This document shows, piece after piece, positions 17,207-27,617 of a stretch of 64,000 bases of DNA (its first letter is position 1; every line of letters starts with the position of its first letter). Where the stretch lies: assembly GCF_019972115.1 (NCBI RefSeq), contig NZ_BPFJ01000001.1, forward strand, positions 868,001 through 932,000. Direction: 5' to 3'. The stretch comes from Sulfurovum sp. TSL6. GTDB lineage: Bacteria > Campylobacterota > Campylobacteria > Campylobacterales > Sulfurovaceae. The position numbers were made by a program, and so were the translations under genes. A model generated the notes under the pieces. That model worked only from the letters and a program-made list of their open reading frames with translations, did not search any database and was not told the DNA's origin.

Positions 17207-17489
17207 GTCTGCACTTTTTTAGATCAGGGATGTCAACCCTCTTCCAAAGACACTTTCAATGTATAAGTAGTTGAAATTGCAATGATGTACCGCTGTAATA
17301 GAGTCTAAACTATGAGAGATGCTGAATTTACATCTGATAACACCTCACAATACAGGTAGACAAATATTAACCGTAATGCAAGTTAGTATTTCTCACGATA
17401 ACGTTATTTAAGACTGTATTTTCGATACAAAATTCAAACAACTATGATACAATTAATCCAACATAACAGTATAATCCCAAGGAAATAAC
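17207..17489. other. Intergenic region with apt promoter
   Basis: About 280 bases without an ORF. Near its end GATACAAT (TACAAT at 17448-17453) is a plausible -10 for apt, and AAGGAA at about 17479 is the apt ribosome binding site. Nothing else was seen. Confidence 0.4.
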
Positions 17490-18032
17490 ATGACACTCAC
17501 CTCAGAAGATAAAAAAGTCATTCTGGACAGCATTAGAGATATCCCAGACTTCCCAAAACCCGGCATCATCTTTAAAGATATCACCACCCTGCTTTCTACA
17601 CCTCATGCTTTTGATACACTGATGACACACCTATCAGATCGTTATAAAAGTTATGAATTGGACTTTATTGCAGGTATTGATGCAAGAGGGTTTATCTTTG
17701 GTTCTATTTTGGCTGATAGACTGGGTGTTGGTTTTGTACCTGTTCGAAAAAAGGGAAAATTACCCTATACCACTGTGGCTGAGAAATACAGCCTGGAGTA
17801 CGGATTTGATGAAGTGGAGATACATATTGATGCTTTTGGAGAAAAGGAAAACCCAAATGTCCTTCTAATAGATGATCTTATCGCAACAGGCGGGACAGCA
17901 AAAGCTGCCGCGAACCTGATAGATAAAGTGGGTGCAAATTGTGTTGAGGCATGTTTCATTATGGAGCTTGCTTTCCTCAATGGACGTGAAGGATTCGAGT
18001 CACCTGTTTATTCTGTTTTAGAGATAGACTAA
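17490..18032 (+). CDS. apt: Adenine phosphoribosyltransferase
   Basis: Salvages adenine to AMP with PRPP. The 180 residues carry the family N terminus [18 protein letters not shown], the [10 protein letters not shown] adenine-site segment near 60, and the PRPP-binding loop [17 protein letters not shown] near 125. AAGGAA lies eight bases before the ATG. The stop shares one base with the start of a 43-residue ORF, which suggests translational coupling. Confidence 0.95.
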   Translation: MTLTSEDKKVILDSIRDIPDFPKPGIIFKDITTLLSTPHAFDTLMTHLSDRYKSYELDFIAGIDARGFIFGSILADRLGVGFVPVRKKGKLPYTTVAEKYSLEYGFDEVEIHIDAFGEKENPNVLLIDDLIATGGTAKAAANLIDKVGANCVEACFIMELAFLNGREGFESPVYSVLEID

Positions 18033-18163
18033 TGTCTGATATTATCGGACCTTACCACTATAATCATGCTTTACATGATGCACGTGCTATGATAGAAGAA
18101 CAAACACAGAATATGATACAAACTTTTTATAAAATGGAAAAAGTCACAGAATTTATCAAATAA
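18032..18163 (+). CDS. Small soluble protein coupled to apt, unknown function
   Basis: A 43-codon ORF beginning [16 protein letters not shown] whose ATG overlaps the apt stop by one base (TAATG). The product is hydrophilic and helical toward the C terminus (QNMIQTFYKMEKVTEF). No separate ribosome binding site is evident, as expected for stop-start coupling. It was judged real because of the exact overlap and the sensible composition; I recognise no family. Confidence 0.5.
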   Translation: MSDIIGPYHYNHALHDARAMIEEQTQNMIQTFYKMEKVTEFIK

Positions 18164-18224
18164 TCCCCTACTCAATACACAAGCAATATAGAGTATAATG
18201 TAAAAATATCAACAAGGTGTTTTT

Positions 18225-19325
18225 ATGAGAGTTTATATGTTTTTTACCATTTTTCTTCTACTGTTCTTCTCTATACATTACCTTTTTTACTCAAGAGTGA
18301 TCAAAAAGCTTTTAGTGTCTGAAAAAGTAAAAAAAACCTTCACTCTGTTTTTAAGTGTCAATTTTATTTTCAATATACTCTATGTTGTAGGTCGATACAC
18401 AGATATCATAGGCAATACACTCTATTATCTCTTCTCTTTATCAATAGGTGTCTCTTTTATGCTTCTTTTGTATCTGATATTACACGAGATTCTCCATTTG
18501 TTCCATAAAACACTCAAGCATGTTGATCATTCAAAAAGAGCGTTCATTAAAAAAAGCAGCGATGGTGCCATGCTGGCACTTGCAACCTCCTATGTCAGTG
18601 CAGGTGCCTATGAGGGTATGAAAGAACCGGTAGTCAATATAGTAGAATTGGATCATTTTGATTTTTCCATCGTACAGATCAGTGATTTTCATATAGGTGG
18701 ACTGATAGACAAAGAATTTGTTAAAAACTCTGTCTTAAAGATCAATGCACTAAAACCGGATATCGTCTTCATCACCGGAGACCTTGTAGATACCGGGCTT
18801 GAATATATAGAAGATACAGTAAGGGAACTTGATGCGATCTCTTCAAAACATGGTATCTATTATATTTTAGGTAATCATGAGTATTTCCATGATCCTCTGA
18901 AGATCATTGATTTCATTAAAACGACACAGATAAAGCTGCTCTTGAATGAACATGTCACCATTGATACACTGAAACTCAATGTAGTGGGTGTGACAGATCG
19001 TATGGGTTACCGTACGAATTTTCTTGCACCTGACATCCATAAAGCATTTTCAGGATGTAACGATGCTTACAAAACGATCCTTTTAGCCCATCAACCCAAA
19101 TATATAGAAGAACTTGGAGACTACACGCCTGATCTCATACTCAGCGGACATACACATGGAGGGCAGATCTGGCCTTTTGGGCACTTGGTCAAACTGCAGC
19201 AACCCTATGTCAAAGGACTGCACAAACTTCCCAATGGCAGCCATCTCTATGTCAATAGCGGCATCGGGTTTTGGGGACCGCCTATGAGACTTGATTCACA
19301 GGCTGAGATCACTTATATCGTTTGA
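18225..19325 (+). CDS. Membrane-anchored metallophosphoesterase (YaeI/YkuE-like)
   Basis: The 366 residues combine three N-terminal membrane segments (about 4-24, 41-58, 67-90) with a calcineurin-like phosphoesterase domain from about 145. All five metal-site blocks are visible: ISDFHIGG, TGDLVDTG, GNHEYF, LAHQP and SGHTHGGQ. Related enzymes act on phosphodiesters such as UDP-diacylglucosamine or envelope lipids, but the substrate here is unknown. It is a single-gene unit with AAGGTG before the ATG. Confidence 0.85.
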   Translation: MRVYMFFTIFLLLFFSIHYLFYSRVIKKLLVSEKVKKTFTLFLSVNFIFNILYVVGRYTDIIGNTLYYLFSLSIGVSFMLLLYLILHEILHLFHKTLKHVDHSKRAFIKKSSDGAMLALATSYVSAGAYEGMKEPVVNIVELDHFDFSIVQISDFHIGGLIDKEFVKNSVLKINALKPDIVFITGDLVDTGLEYIEDTVRELDAISSKHGIYYILGNHEYFHDPLKIIDFIKTTQIKLLLNEHVTIDTLKLNVVGVTDRMGYRTNFLAPDIHKAFSGCNDAYKTILLAHQPKYIEELGDYTPDLILSGHTHGGQIWPFGHLVKLQQPYVKGLHKLPNGSHLYVNSGIGFWGPPMRLDSQAEITYIV

Positions 19326-19399
19326 CAGAAGTAAGTGCATTCACTACTGTAAGGCGATTTCTAACCTCTCATTGGATATAATCTTTCAAATTAATTTAT

Positions 19400-19441
19400 A
19401 AGCTTTCTCTTGCGAAGGGCAAAGCTTTTCCGAGAAAGCTT
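19400..19441 (+). promoter_or_regulatory. Inverted repeat in trpB leader
   Basis: AAGCTTTCTC (19400-19409) and GAGAAAGCTT (19432-19441) are perfect 10-bp complements around a 22-base loop, 83 bases before the trpB start; a further partial copy (AGAGCTTTCTTG) follows. It could be a terminator for the preceding gene or a leader element of trpB. No run of Trp codons is present, so it is not a classical attenuator. Confidence 0.4.
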
Positions 19442-19523
19442 TTAGAGCTTTCTTGTATAAGATTTTAATCAAAAGTGAAAGGAATTTGTGAGGAGCTTTG
19501 CTTCTTGCAAAGGAAACATTGAT

Positions 19524-20768
19524 ATGAACTTACATAAAGAAATATATATCCCAAAACCAAGCCCGCATGATCCGGATGAGCTAGGACATTTTGGCAGCAT
19601 TGAAGCAGGACAAACAGGTTTTGGTGGACGATTTGTACCGGAAACACTGATGCCTGCACTTGAACAACTTAGACTTGACTATGAAGCAGTACGTTTTGAT
19701 AAAGACTTCTGGGCAGAAGTAGACTATTACTACAAAAACTACGTAGGTCGCCCCTCTTCGCTCTACTTTGCTGAAAACCTCTCTAGAGAACTTGATGCAA
19801 AGATCTATCTTAAGCGTGAAGACCTTAACCACACAGGTGCACACAAGATAAACCACGCTGTAGCACAAGCGGTACTTGCAAAAAGACTGGGTAAGAAAAA
19901 GGTCATTGCAGAGACCGGTGCAGGTCAACATGGTGTGGCTACAGCTACAGCTGCAGCACTCTTTGGTCTGGAGTGTGAAATATTTATGGGTGCTAAAGAT
20001 GCAGCACGTCAGGAACTTAATGTCTTCCGTATGAAACTTCTTGGGGCAAAAGTACATGCCGTTGAATCTGGAAGCAAAACACTCAAAGATGCCATGAATG
20101 ATGCTATCAGACACTGGGTAACCAATGCCCGTGACACGTACTACATCATCGGTACCGTTGCAGGTCCCCACCCTTACCCTATGATGGTACGTGACATTCA
20201 GTCTATCATCGGCTGGGAAGCGAAACAACAGCTTAATGTAGTCGAAGGGTGTTTACCGGATAAAGTGATCGCCTGTATCGGTGGAGGTTCGAATGCCCTG
20301 GGTATTTTTAACCACTTTTTAGAAGATGAGAGTGTAGAGTGTATCGGTATAGAGGCAGGCGGATTTGGACTTGACTCTAAACATGGCTGTTGTCTTGCAA
20401 AAGGCAGTCCCGGTGTACTTCATGGACAACTCAGTTACCTACTTCAAGATGAAGATGGTCAGGTACAAGAAGCGCACTCTATCTCAGCAGGACTTGACTA
20501 CCCTGGCATAGGCCCGGAACATTCATTCCTAAAAGATGAAGGTATCGCTAAATATGATTACATTACAGATGATGAAGCATTAGATGCTTTTGTGTGGCTT
20601 TCACAGGCTGAGGGCATCATCCCTGCGTTTGAGAGTTCTCATGCCATTGCCTACCTCAAAAAGATGAAACCTGAAGAAGTCAAAGGTAAAACGATCTTGA
20701 TCAATCTCTCCGGACGTGGCGATAAAGATATGATACAGGCAAAAGAAATTTTAAAAGACCAATTTTAG
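19524..20768 (+). CDS. trpB: Tryptophan synthase beta chain
   Basis: Condenses indole with serine to tryptophan using PLP. From the ATG at 19524 (AAAGGAA upstream) the product has 414 residues; an earlier in-frame ATG at 19488 adds a cysteine-rich tail unlike the family. The PLP lysine is K108 in [10 protein letters not shown], followed by the ETGAGQHG glutamate segment and the phosphate-binding GGGSNALG. It is the TrpB1 type that normally pairs with TrpA, but trpA is not adjacent; this scattered trp arrangement occurs in the group. Confidence 0.95.
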   Translation: MNLHKEIYIPKPSPHDPDELGHFGSIEAGQTGFGGRFVPETLMPALEQLRLDYEAVRFDKDFWAEVDYYYKNYVGRPSSLYFAENLSRELDAKIYLKREDLNHTGAHKINHAVAQAVLAKRLGKKKVIAETGAGQHGVATATAAALFGLECEIFMGAKDAARQELNVFRMKLLGAKVHAVESGSKTLKDAMNDAIRHWVTNARDTYYIIGTVAGPHPYPMMVRDIQSIIGWEAKQQLNVVEGCLPDKVIACIGGGSNALGIFNHFLEDESVECIGIEAGGFGLDSKHGCCLAKGSPGVLHGQLSYLLQDEDGQVQEAHSISAGLDYPGIGPEHSFLKDEGIAKYDYITDDEALDAFVWLSQAEGIIPAFESSHAIAYLKKMKPEEVKGKTILINLSGRGDKDMIQAKEILKDQF

Positions 20769-20780
20769 TAAACGAACTAC

Positions 20781-21722
20781 CTATACATTCGTCATATACT
20801 TATTGCTGACCACTATAGATAATGGGATCTGTACTAGATAGGCGAACATAATAGGCAGAAGCATCGAAACTCCAAAAGTACCTGCCGAAAAGGTAGAAAG
20901 TACTAAAGCCAAAGTGATGTACCTTGTGATACTTTGCCAGAATGCCGCTCGCTCTTGCGGTGAGTTTAAATCATAGATCATTTTTGAAGCCACAAATATG
21001 AGCAGATAGAATACAGCTACTGCGACAAGGGCAATAAAAAAGAGTTCAGGTTCAAAATCATAAATCTCGATCAAGAGTTGAGAACTCTGCAGACCAAACA
21101 AATAGAATAAAATGATAAAGATACTGATACGACTGATCTGTTTACTGTAGGTTTCAATGAACGTAAGCAGTGGTTTGATGAAGAGTACCACCCTACTTGC
21201 AATAAATGGTATAAGTATTAAAAGAGTGATCACCGGTTCTGCAAATCTGCTGATAGCTATCTGTTCATCATATGTCACGTCAAAGTACCCTGCGCTATAA
21301 GTAGCAAACAGATGCAGCATCAATAATGAGAGTGAAACAAAAACAAGATTAATGAAGAGAAGCAAGAAGCCTAAAGAGGTGTCAGCATTAGACCTTTTGA
21401 TCCAGTGCATGACCATACCTCCGCCACTCAGTACTGAAAGTAAAAACAATCCGGCAGTAATACCGAAGTCATTGGTCATAAAACCGATGATCAGTGCAAA
21501 GATCGGTAAGAGTAGATAGTTGACCAATAGTCCTTTAAACAGGACTGACCTATACTCCCATACCAATATGCTATCTCGTAACTTGAATTTAAAAAGTGAT
21601 GGCATGATAAGGGTAAGACCTGCAAAGAGGCAGATGTTTTTATCGAAAATAAACCCATCTGTAGTATACCCATACGTAAAACCTAATAGTGCTCCTGCTA
21701 TAACAATAATGATCAACAGCAT
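20781..21722 (-). CDS. BASS/ACR3-like membrane transporter
   Basis: The 313 residues from the second of two adjacent ATGs (21722), which is spaced five bases from AAGGAG; the first ATG (21725) is only two bases away. Longer in-frame starts reach back into the divergent pepA region and add a polar tail. About nine or ten hydrophobic segments are seen. The central SGGGMVMHWIKRSNAD resembles the unwound helix region of bile acid:sodium symporter (BASS) and arsenite (ACR3) families, but the ACR3 cysteine is absent. The substrate is unknown. Confidence 0.6.
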   Translation of the reverse strand: MLLIIIVIAGALLGFTYGYTTDGFIFDKNICLFAGLTLIMPSLFKFKLRDSILVWEYRSVLFKGLLVNYLLLPIFALIIGFMTNDFGITAGLFLLSVLSGGGMVMHWIKRSNADTSLGFLLLFINLVFVSLSLLMLHLFATYSAGYFDVTYDEQIAISRFAEPVITLLILIPFIASRVVLFIKPLLTFIETYSKQISRISIFIILFYLFGLQSSQLLIEIYDFEPELFFIALVAVAVFYLLIFVASKMIYDLNSPQERAAFWQSITRYITLALVLSTFSAGTFGVSMLLPIMFAYLVQIPLSIVVSNKYMTNV

Positions 21723-21866
21723 CATCTCTCCTTGCAATATTTTACATAGTATACTACAAAAAGTATTTTGACTCTTTGGAGAATGAGGTGGGTTCTTCAT
21801 TCTCATACGCGTCTTTACCAATATTTTGATATACTCCATAGAATAAAAACATACCAAAGGTTATCC

Positions 21867-23333
21867 ATGAATTTCGAATTAACTCAACTCCCCGTAGCAG
21901 ATATCCAAGGTGATATAGAAGTCATTATCGTCATCGACAAAAATACAGATCATACGTTTGTACAAGATAAAAAGCTGTTAAAAAAAGCAGGTTTTGAAGG
22001 TGGACAGGATGAAACATCTCTGCTTGTAAGTAAAGACAGACTCTATGTAGGTGCTGACTCTACACTGAGTAAAGATATTAGAACTGCTGCAGCCAATGCC
22101 ATTAAAGCACTCAAAGGTACAGAATACAGATCTATCAAAGTTGCAACCTATCTCAATAGCAACAAATGTACGAACTCTCTGCGTGCCATGGTGGAAGGCT
22201 TTATCTTGGGCGCATACACTTTTGAGAATTATAAATCAAAAAAAACTAAGAGTAAGATCAAACATATATCTATCTCACTTGAAGAGTATAGCGGGTACAC
22301 AGTAGATATAGAAAAAGCTTCTACTGTTATTCATAAAGCACAGATCGTCGCTGATGCCACAAACTTTACACGTGACATCGTCAACACCACACCTGATGAC
22401 TGTTACCCGGATGTTATGGCAGAGATCGCTGAGGCGATGGCCAGTGAAACAGGTCTGAAATGTAAAGTACTTAAGCCAAAAGCACTGAGAAAAGAGAAGA
22501 TGGAAACACTGCTTGCGGTTGCACGGGCAAGCCGTCATAGACCAAGAGTCATACACCTTGCACACAAACCAAAAGATGCAAAATGTGTAGTGACTCTTGT
22601 AGGTAAAGGTCTTACATATGACAGTGGTGGACTAAGCCTTAAACCGGCAGACTTCATGGTAACGATGAAGTCAGACAAGAGTGGCGGTTCTGCAGTCATC
22701 GGTATCATGAAAGCCGTAGCAGAAATGAACTTGCCTGTAGAGGTCCATGGTTTTGTAGGTGCCGTAGAAAACATGATCGGTGGAGATGCGTATAAACCTG
22801 ATGATGTACTCGTTGCGAAGAATGGTAAAACGATCGAGGTACGTAACACAGATGCTGAAGGTCGATTGGTACTTGCCGATACGCTGTGTTATGCCCAACA
22901 GGAAGTAAAAGCTGACTATCTCTTCGACTTTGCAACACTCACGGGTGCCTGTGTGGTAGGTGTAGGAAACTACACATCAGGTGTAATGGGTAACAGTGAG
23001 GCAATGAAATCACTTGTAGTCGATGCGGCAAAACGTTCAGGAGAATTGGCAACGGCCTTAGACTTCAACCCTTACCTCAAAAAAACCATCAAATCTGAAA
23101 TAGCAGATGTATGTAATATTTCCAATACACGTTATGGCGGAGCGATCACAGCAGCTCAATTCCTCTCCGAGTTTATAGACAAAGAGCATGGAGAAAAATG
23201 GGCTCACATAGATATCGCAGGTCCTGCATTTGTAGAACATGCTTGGGGAGAAAACCCTCATGGTGCTTCTGGTGCCGGAGTTAGAATGATGGTAAAACTC
23301 ATAGAGAACTTAGTAGAAACTGAAGAAAAGTAA
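21867..23333 (+). CDS. pepA: Leucyl aminopeptidase (M17)
   Basis: Cytosolic metallo-aminopeptidase that releases N-terminal residues from peptides; some members also bind DNA. From the ATG at 21867 (AAAGG upstream) it has 488 residues. The two-metal site is complete: GKGLTYDSGGLSLKP, MKSDKSGG and the signature NTDAEGRL. The C-terminal GGAITAAQFLSEF and GASGAGVRM are also typical. An in-frame extension back to 21768 has no ribosome binding site and overlaps the divergent gene. Confidence 0.95.
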   Translation: MNFELTQLPVADIQGDIEVIIVIDKNTDHTFVQDKKLLKKAGFEGGQDETSLLVSKDRLYVGADSTLSKDIRTAAANAIKALKGTEYRSIKVATYLNSNKCTNSLRAMVEGFILGAYTFENYKSKKTKSKIKHISISLEEYSGYTVDIEKASTVIHKAQIVADATNFTRDIVNTTPDDCYPDVMAEIAEAMASETGLKCKVLKPKALRKEKMETLLAVARASRHRPRVIHLAHKPKDAKCVVTLVGKGLTYDSGGLSLKPADFMVTMKSDKSGGSAVIGIMKAVAEMNLPVEVHGFVGAVENMIGGDAYKPDDVLVAKNGKTIEVRNTDAEGRLVLADTLCYAQQEVKADYLFDFATLTGACVVGVGNYTSGVMGNSEAMKSLVVDAAKRSGELATALDFNPYLKKTIKSEIADVCNISNTRYGGAITAAQFLSEFIDKEHGEKWAHIDIAGPAFVEHAWGENPHGASGAGVRMMVKLIENLVETEEK

Positions 23334-23343
23334 AACTATTGCA

Positions 23344-23372
23344 TATCAGGTATCTATGACCTGTTATGGTAC
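23344..23372. terminator. Hairpin between convergent pepA and kefB-like genes
   Basis: A stem around CAGGT / ACCTG (ATATCAGGTATCTATGACCTGTTAT) lies 15 bases after the pepA stop, followed by TACTTTTACTCTTTTATTTT. It probably ends transcription of pepA. Confidence 0.45.
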
Positions 23373-23374
23373 TT

Positions 23375-25000
23375 TTACTCTTTTATTTTAAGATGGCAAG
23401 CCAAGGCCTCTTCTGCCAGCATATCAGCAATAGTATCTCTACTATTAATGATATGCTTGATACCTAAGGCTGAAATCATCTTTTCCTCTGCTTTATTATT
23501 TACTCTTACGATACTGTTGATATTCGGGCTGAATGAAACGATATTTTCACAGATCAATTGTCTCTGTATCTCATTTTCTATCGTGACGATGATCGCAGTA
23601 CATTGATTCACATTAAAATGAGATAAAACCATTTGCTGTGCTGCATTGGCAAGATAAATGGCTTCTTCTCCTTTTGAAAGTACTTCATCAACTACCTTCA
23701 CGTCGTGTTCAAGGATCACATAGAGTAATTTTCTTTTTTTAAACTTTTTAACCAGTTTTCGTCCTACCGGTCCATACCCACACACAATAATATGGTCTTG
23801 AAACGTACCACCAAGAAGGGCCCTGTCACGTAATGCTACAGGTTCTTTGGTGAATATATCTGCAAGTTTTTTAATGTTCTTCAACACAAAAGGTGTCAAT
23901 ATCATGGAAAGCACGATGGTAATAATCATAATTTGATTGAGTTCTTCAGAGATCAGATCATTTGCACGAGCCAGTGAAAATATTGCCAAGGAAAATTCAC
24001 CTACCTGGAAAAGTGCCAATGCTGTTTTCAGAGCAGTTCTTTTTTGTACAAAGAAACGTAAAATACCAAAGATCAATACGCCTTTTATCAACATCAAAAC
24101 CACTAAAAGTTCCAAGATAATATCTACATAATTGATAAGAGAATGCCAGTCTATCAGCATCCCTATCGTCACAAAAAAGACACCTAGAAGTATATCTCTA
24201 AAAGGGATCAGGTCTGCTTCTATTCGATAACGGAATTTTGTTTCTGCTATGGTCATACCTGCGATAAAAGCACCTAGTGAGTAGGTAAATCCAAACACAT
24301 GCGCCAAAAATGAGGCACCCATAACGATAAACAGTACCGCAACAAGGAATATCTCTTCTGAACCTGTAGACATTACCCAGCTAAAAAAGTGATTCAAGAC
24401 GTATTTACCGATCATGAATAGAATTAAAAAAACAACAATGGCACTGCCCAATGTTCCCAGTAGAAGTACTGAGACGGACTGTGACTCTGATGTAAAGAAA
24501 GAGACCATTAAAAGTATAGGAATAACCGCAAGGTCCTGAAAGAGTAAAATACCCAGTGTATTGCGCCCATATCCTGAATGGATCTCATTGTTTTCATTCA
24601 GTATTTTCAATACGATCGCAGTGGAAGAGAGAGACAAAGCAAAACCTACGATAATAGCACTCTTCGTATCCAATGCAAAGACCATAGTTCCAAGCAGTGT
24701 AAAAAGAAGTCCAGTAAGCATGACCTGGAGCGTTCCATAGACAAATACTTCTTGTTTCATATTTTTAAGATGATTGACTGAGAATTCCAATCCTATAGTA
24801 AACATTAAAAACACGATCCCAAACTCTGCCAGATGGGATAGCATTTCCTTAGAATCTTCAGCAAAATGAAACATAGATGAAATAACGAAACCGGAGATGA
24901 CATACCCTATGATCGTTGGTATATCAAATCTTTTAAAAAAAACGTTGAGCACAGTAGCAATAGCAATGGTAATAATGAGTATTAGTAAGGGATTTTCCAT
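23375..25000 (-). CDS. CPA2 family monovalent cation:proton antiporter with TrkA-N domain (KefB/C-like)
   Basis: The 541 residues contain about 12 membrane segments (to about 385) of the Na_H_exchanger family, including the FLMFTIGLEFS segment and the LLFQDLAVIPIL motif, then a cytoplasmic Rossmann TrkA-N (RCK) domain beginning HIIVCGYGPVGRKLV near 408. It should exchange K+ or Na+ for protons and sense a nucleotide. The glutathione control known for KefC cannot be inferred. It is divergent from the Lon-like gene. Confidence 0.85.
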   Translation of the reverse strand: MENPLLILIITIAIATVLNVFFKRFDIPTIIGYVISGFVISSMFHFAEDSKEMLSHLAEFGIVFLMFTIGLEFSVNHLKNMKQEVFVYGTLQVMLTGLLFTLLGTMVFALDTKSAIIVGFALSLSSTAIVLKILNENNEIHSGYGRNTLGILLFQDLAVIPILLMVSFFTSESQSVSVLLLGTLGSAIVVFLILFMIGKYVLNHFFSWVMSTGSEEIFLVAVLFIVMGASFLAHVFGFTYSLGAFIAGMTIAETKFRYRIEADLIPFRDILLGVFFVTIGMLIDWHSLINYVDIILELLVVLMLIKGVLIFGILRFFVQKRTALKTALALFQVGEFSLAIFSLARANDLISEELNQIMIITIVLSMILTPFVLKNIKKLADIFTKEPVALRDRALLGGTFQDHIIVCGYGPVGRKLVKKFKKRKLLYVILEHDVKVVDEVLSKGEEAIYLANAAQQMVLSHFNVNQCTAIIVTIENEIQRQLICENIVSFSPNINSIVRVNNKAEEKMISALGIKHIINSRDTIADMLAEEALACHLKIKE

Positions 25001-25183
25001 TGATTCTCCTGTTTTCTTTATAGTATTTCAATTGTATACTTTTATCATAGCAAAACTGTATGTAAAAAAGGCAGTTTATTCTGTAATTTATCTTTATCAG
25101 TAATCTTTAAAGATAAAAAACCATTCTCAATCGACAATTAATTTCGCTACACTAATAATAATATTTGATGTTTAAGGATAATT

Positions 25184-27601
25184 ATGAAAAATTCTCTAAC
25201 TATATCAGAACTTTATCATTCCTGTGACAGCACTGTATTTTCTTTTACTACTACTGAGGAATTAGAAACACTAGAACAGCCAATCGGTCAAGAGAATGCT
25301 ATAGATGCCATTAACTTTGCTTCTAGTATAGAGCAAGATGGGTATAACCTTTTTGCAATGGGTCCATCAGGAAGTGGTAAACACTCCTCTGTTATGAGCT
25401 TTCTAGAAAAAAAAGCTTCTAGTGAATCCCCTCCTAAAGACTGGTGTTATGTCAACAATTTTAAAGATCCTAGAAAACCTATTGCCATAGAGTTACCTTT
25501 TAGAGAGGGCTTTAAATTTAAAGATGATATTGATGAACTGATTGAACTTTTAAAAGTATTACTTCCTAGTGTTTTTGAAGGAAATACGTACCGAGATGAA
25601 CATGAAGCGATTAATCAAAAATATATCGATGAAAAAGCATCCATCTTTAATCATTTAGAAGAAGAGGCAAAAAAACATAATATCTCCTTAAATGCTTCTT
25701 CCAAAAGTAGAATCACCTTTACACCTATTGTTGATGGAAAAATACTTTCTGAAGAAGAATTTAAAGCAATTCCTGATGAAAAAAAAGAGGAGATCAATCA
25801 TAGGGTTGACGAGTTTGAGATCATCGTCAGAGATGCACTGCACAAAGTCGGTGAGTCGAACAAGGAAATGCAAAAAGAATTTAAGACACATGATCAAAAA
25901 ACTACATATGAAGCAGTGAAGTCCTCCATAGATGAACTACGTCAGAAGTATGCATCTTCAGAAAAGATCATTCATTATCTCAATGATCTACAGAGTGATA
26001 TCATTCACCATGTCAGAGATTTTTTATTGAAACCCGAAGAGGCAAATATACCTATATTTCTTCAAGAGTATTATAAGCCTTCGTTTACACGTTATAAAGT
26101 CAATCTTTTTATCTCTCATCACAACGGAACACAAACTGCACCCGTTATCTTTGAAGATAATCCCATTCATCAAAATCTTATAGGTAGAATCGAACATCTA
26201 TCTCAAGTAGGTACACTCACCACTGATTTCAGCATGATAAAACCCGGTGCACTACATAAGGCTAATGGCGGATACCTGGTCATTGATGCTAGAAAATTAC
26301 TGATGCAGCCTTTTTCTTATGAAGAGCTCAAGAGAGTCTTACGCTCTAAAGAACTACGTATTGAGTCACTGGGACAACAGTACTCCTTGATTAGTACCAT
26401 AACACTTGAACCTGAACCTATTCCTATCAATGTAAAAGTCATTTTGATCGGTGAGCGGATCTTATATTATCTCTTACATCATTATGATCCTGAGTTTCAA
26501 GAGCTTTTTAAAGTCAATGCTGATTTTGAAGATGATATACCTCGAAATGATGAGAACATCCAACTCTATGCAAGAATGATAGGAACCATTGCAAATAGAC
26601 ACGATTTACTTCCTTTTACCGCTGAAGCTGTTGCAAGGATTATTGAACAAAGTTCACGTGATGTATCACATGCTTTAAAGTTTTCAACTCATCTCAGTAC
26701 ACTTTCTGATCTTTTAAAAGAAGGTGATTATTGGGCTAGAAAAAATAATCATTCTGCCATAGAGAAAAGCGATATTGAAAAGGTGCTTGAGACACGTATA
26801 CAGCGCCTTAACCGTATTCAAAGGAAATTGTATGAACAGATAGACGAAGATACGATCATGATCAATGTCAAAGGCAGTATGGTTGGTCAGATCAATGCAC
26901 TAAGCTTCATCTCCCTAGGAGGGTATCAGTTTGGTCTTCCATCACGTGTCACTGCAAGAACACGTATCGGAAAAGGAGATATTATTAACATAGAACGTAA
27001 AGTGGAACTTAGTGGTCCCATCCACGCAAAAGGAATTATGATCCTAAGTGCTTATTTAGGATCTACCTATGCTTCTGATCTACCACTCAGTCTATCTGCA
27101 TCTTTAGTCTTTGAACAATCCTATGGAGTGATCGAAGGAGATAGTGCCTCTTCTACAGAGCTTTATGCACTACTCTCATCACTTTCCACTCTTCCGATCA
27201 AACAGAATATAGCAGTAACTGGTTCAGTCAATCAATTTGGTGAGATTCAAGCCATCGGTGGCATCAATGAAAAAATAGAAGGCTTTTTTGATATTTGTAT
27301 GCGTAAAGATCCTGAAGCTTTTTACGGTGTCATAATTCCTGAAGCAAATGTCAAGCACCTTATGCTCAAAAAAGAGCTGCTTGATGCTGTTGAAAAAGAA
27401 AAATTTGCTATCTATGCTGTAAAAACCATTGATGAAGGGATATCGATTCTTACAGGTATAGAGGCTGGTAAAGCAGATGAAAAAGGAGATTTTCCACCTG
27501 AATCCGTTAATGGAAGAGTAGTGACACGTCTTCAAGAGTTTTCAAAAATAGCAAAAGAATTTAGTCAATCAAAAGAGAATAAAAACAATGCAGAAGAGTA
27601 A
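25184..27601 (+). CDS. Lon-like ATP-dependent protease (AAA_32 type)
   Basis: Serine-lysine peptidase fused to an AAA+ ATPase, 805 residues. Walker A is GPSGSGKH at 60-67; a long helical insertion follows (about 150-290). The Lon proteolytic domain is C-terminal with catalytic S654 (EGDSASS) and K697 (GGINEKIEG), 43 residues apart exactly as in classical Lon. It lacks the N-terminal LAN domain of LonA and resembles the bacterial Lon-related family rather than house-keeping Lon. It lies next to dnaJ2-dnaK2, which point back toward it, so a joint role in protein quality control is plausible but inferred. Confidence 0.88.
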   Translation: MKNSLTISELYHSCDSTVFSFTTTEELETLEQPIGQENAIDAINFASSIEQDGYNLFAMGPSGSGKHSSVMSFLEKKASSESPPKDWCYVNNFKDPRKPIAIELPFREGFKFKDDIDELIELLKVLLPSVFEGNTYRDEHEAINQKYIDEKASIFNHLEEEAKKHNISLNASSKSRITFTPIVDGKILSEEEFKAIPDEKKEEINHRVDEFEIIVRDALHKVGESNKEMQKEFKTHDQKTTYEAVKSSIDELRQKYASSEKIIHYLNDLQSDIIHHVRDFLLKPEEANIPIFLQEYYKPSFTRYKVNLFISHHNGTQTAPVIFEDNPIHQNLIGRIEHLSQVGTLTTDFSMIKPGALHKANGGYLVIDARKLLMQPFSYEELKRVLRSKELRIESLGQQYSLISTITLEPEPIPINVKVILIGERILYYLLHHYDPEFQELFKVNADFEDDIPRNDENIQLYARMIGTIANRHDLLPFTAEAVARIIEQSSRDVSHALKFSTHLSTLSDLLKEGDYWARKNNHSAIEKSDIEKVLETRIQRLNRIQRKLYEQIDEDTIMINVKGSMVGQINALSFISLGGYQFGLPSRVTARTRIGKGDIINIERKVELSGPIHAKGIMILSAYLGSTYASDLPLSLSASLVFEQSYGVIEGDSASSTELYALLSSLSTLPIKQNIAVTGSVNQFGEIQAIGGINEKIEGFFDICMRKDPEAFYGVIIPEANVKHLMLKKELLDAVEKEKFAIYAVKTIDEGISILTGIEAGKADEKGDFPPESVNGRVVTRLQEFSKIAKEFSQSKENKNNAEE

Positions 27602-27617
27602 GCAGAAGAGGTGTTGA

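Noticed and set aside
19440-19523. Tryptophan attenuator with leader peptide
   Set aside because: No short ORF with tandem Trp codons was found before trpB.
19581-20228. 215-residue ORF on the minus strand over trpB
   Set aside because: It is an antisense shadow of a highly conserved gene; the product is cysteine-rich and resembles no family.
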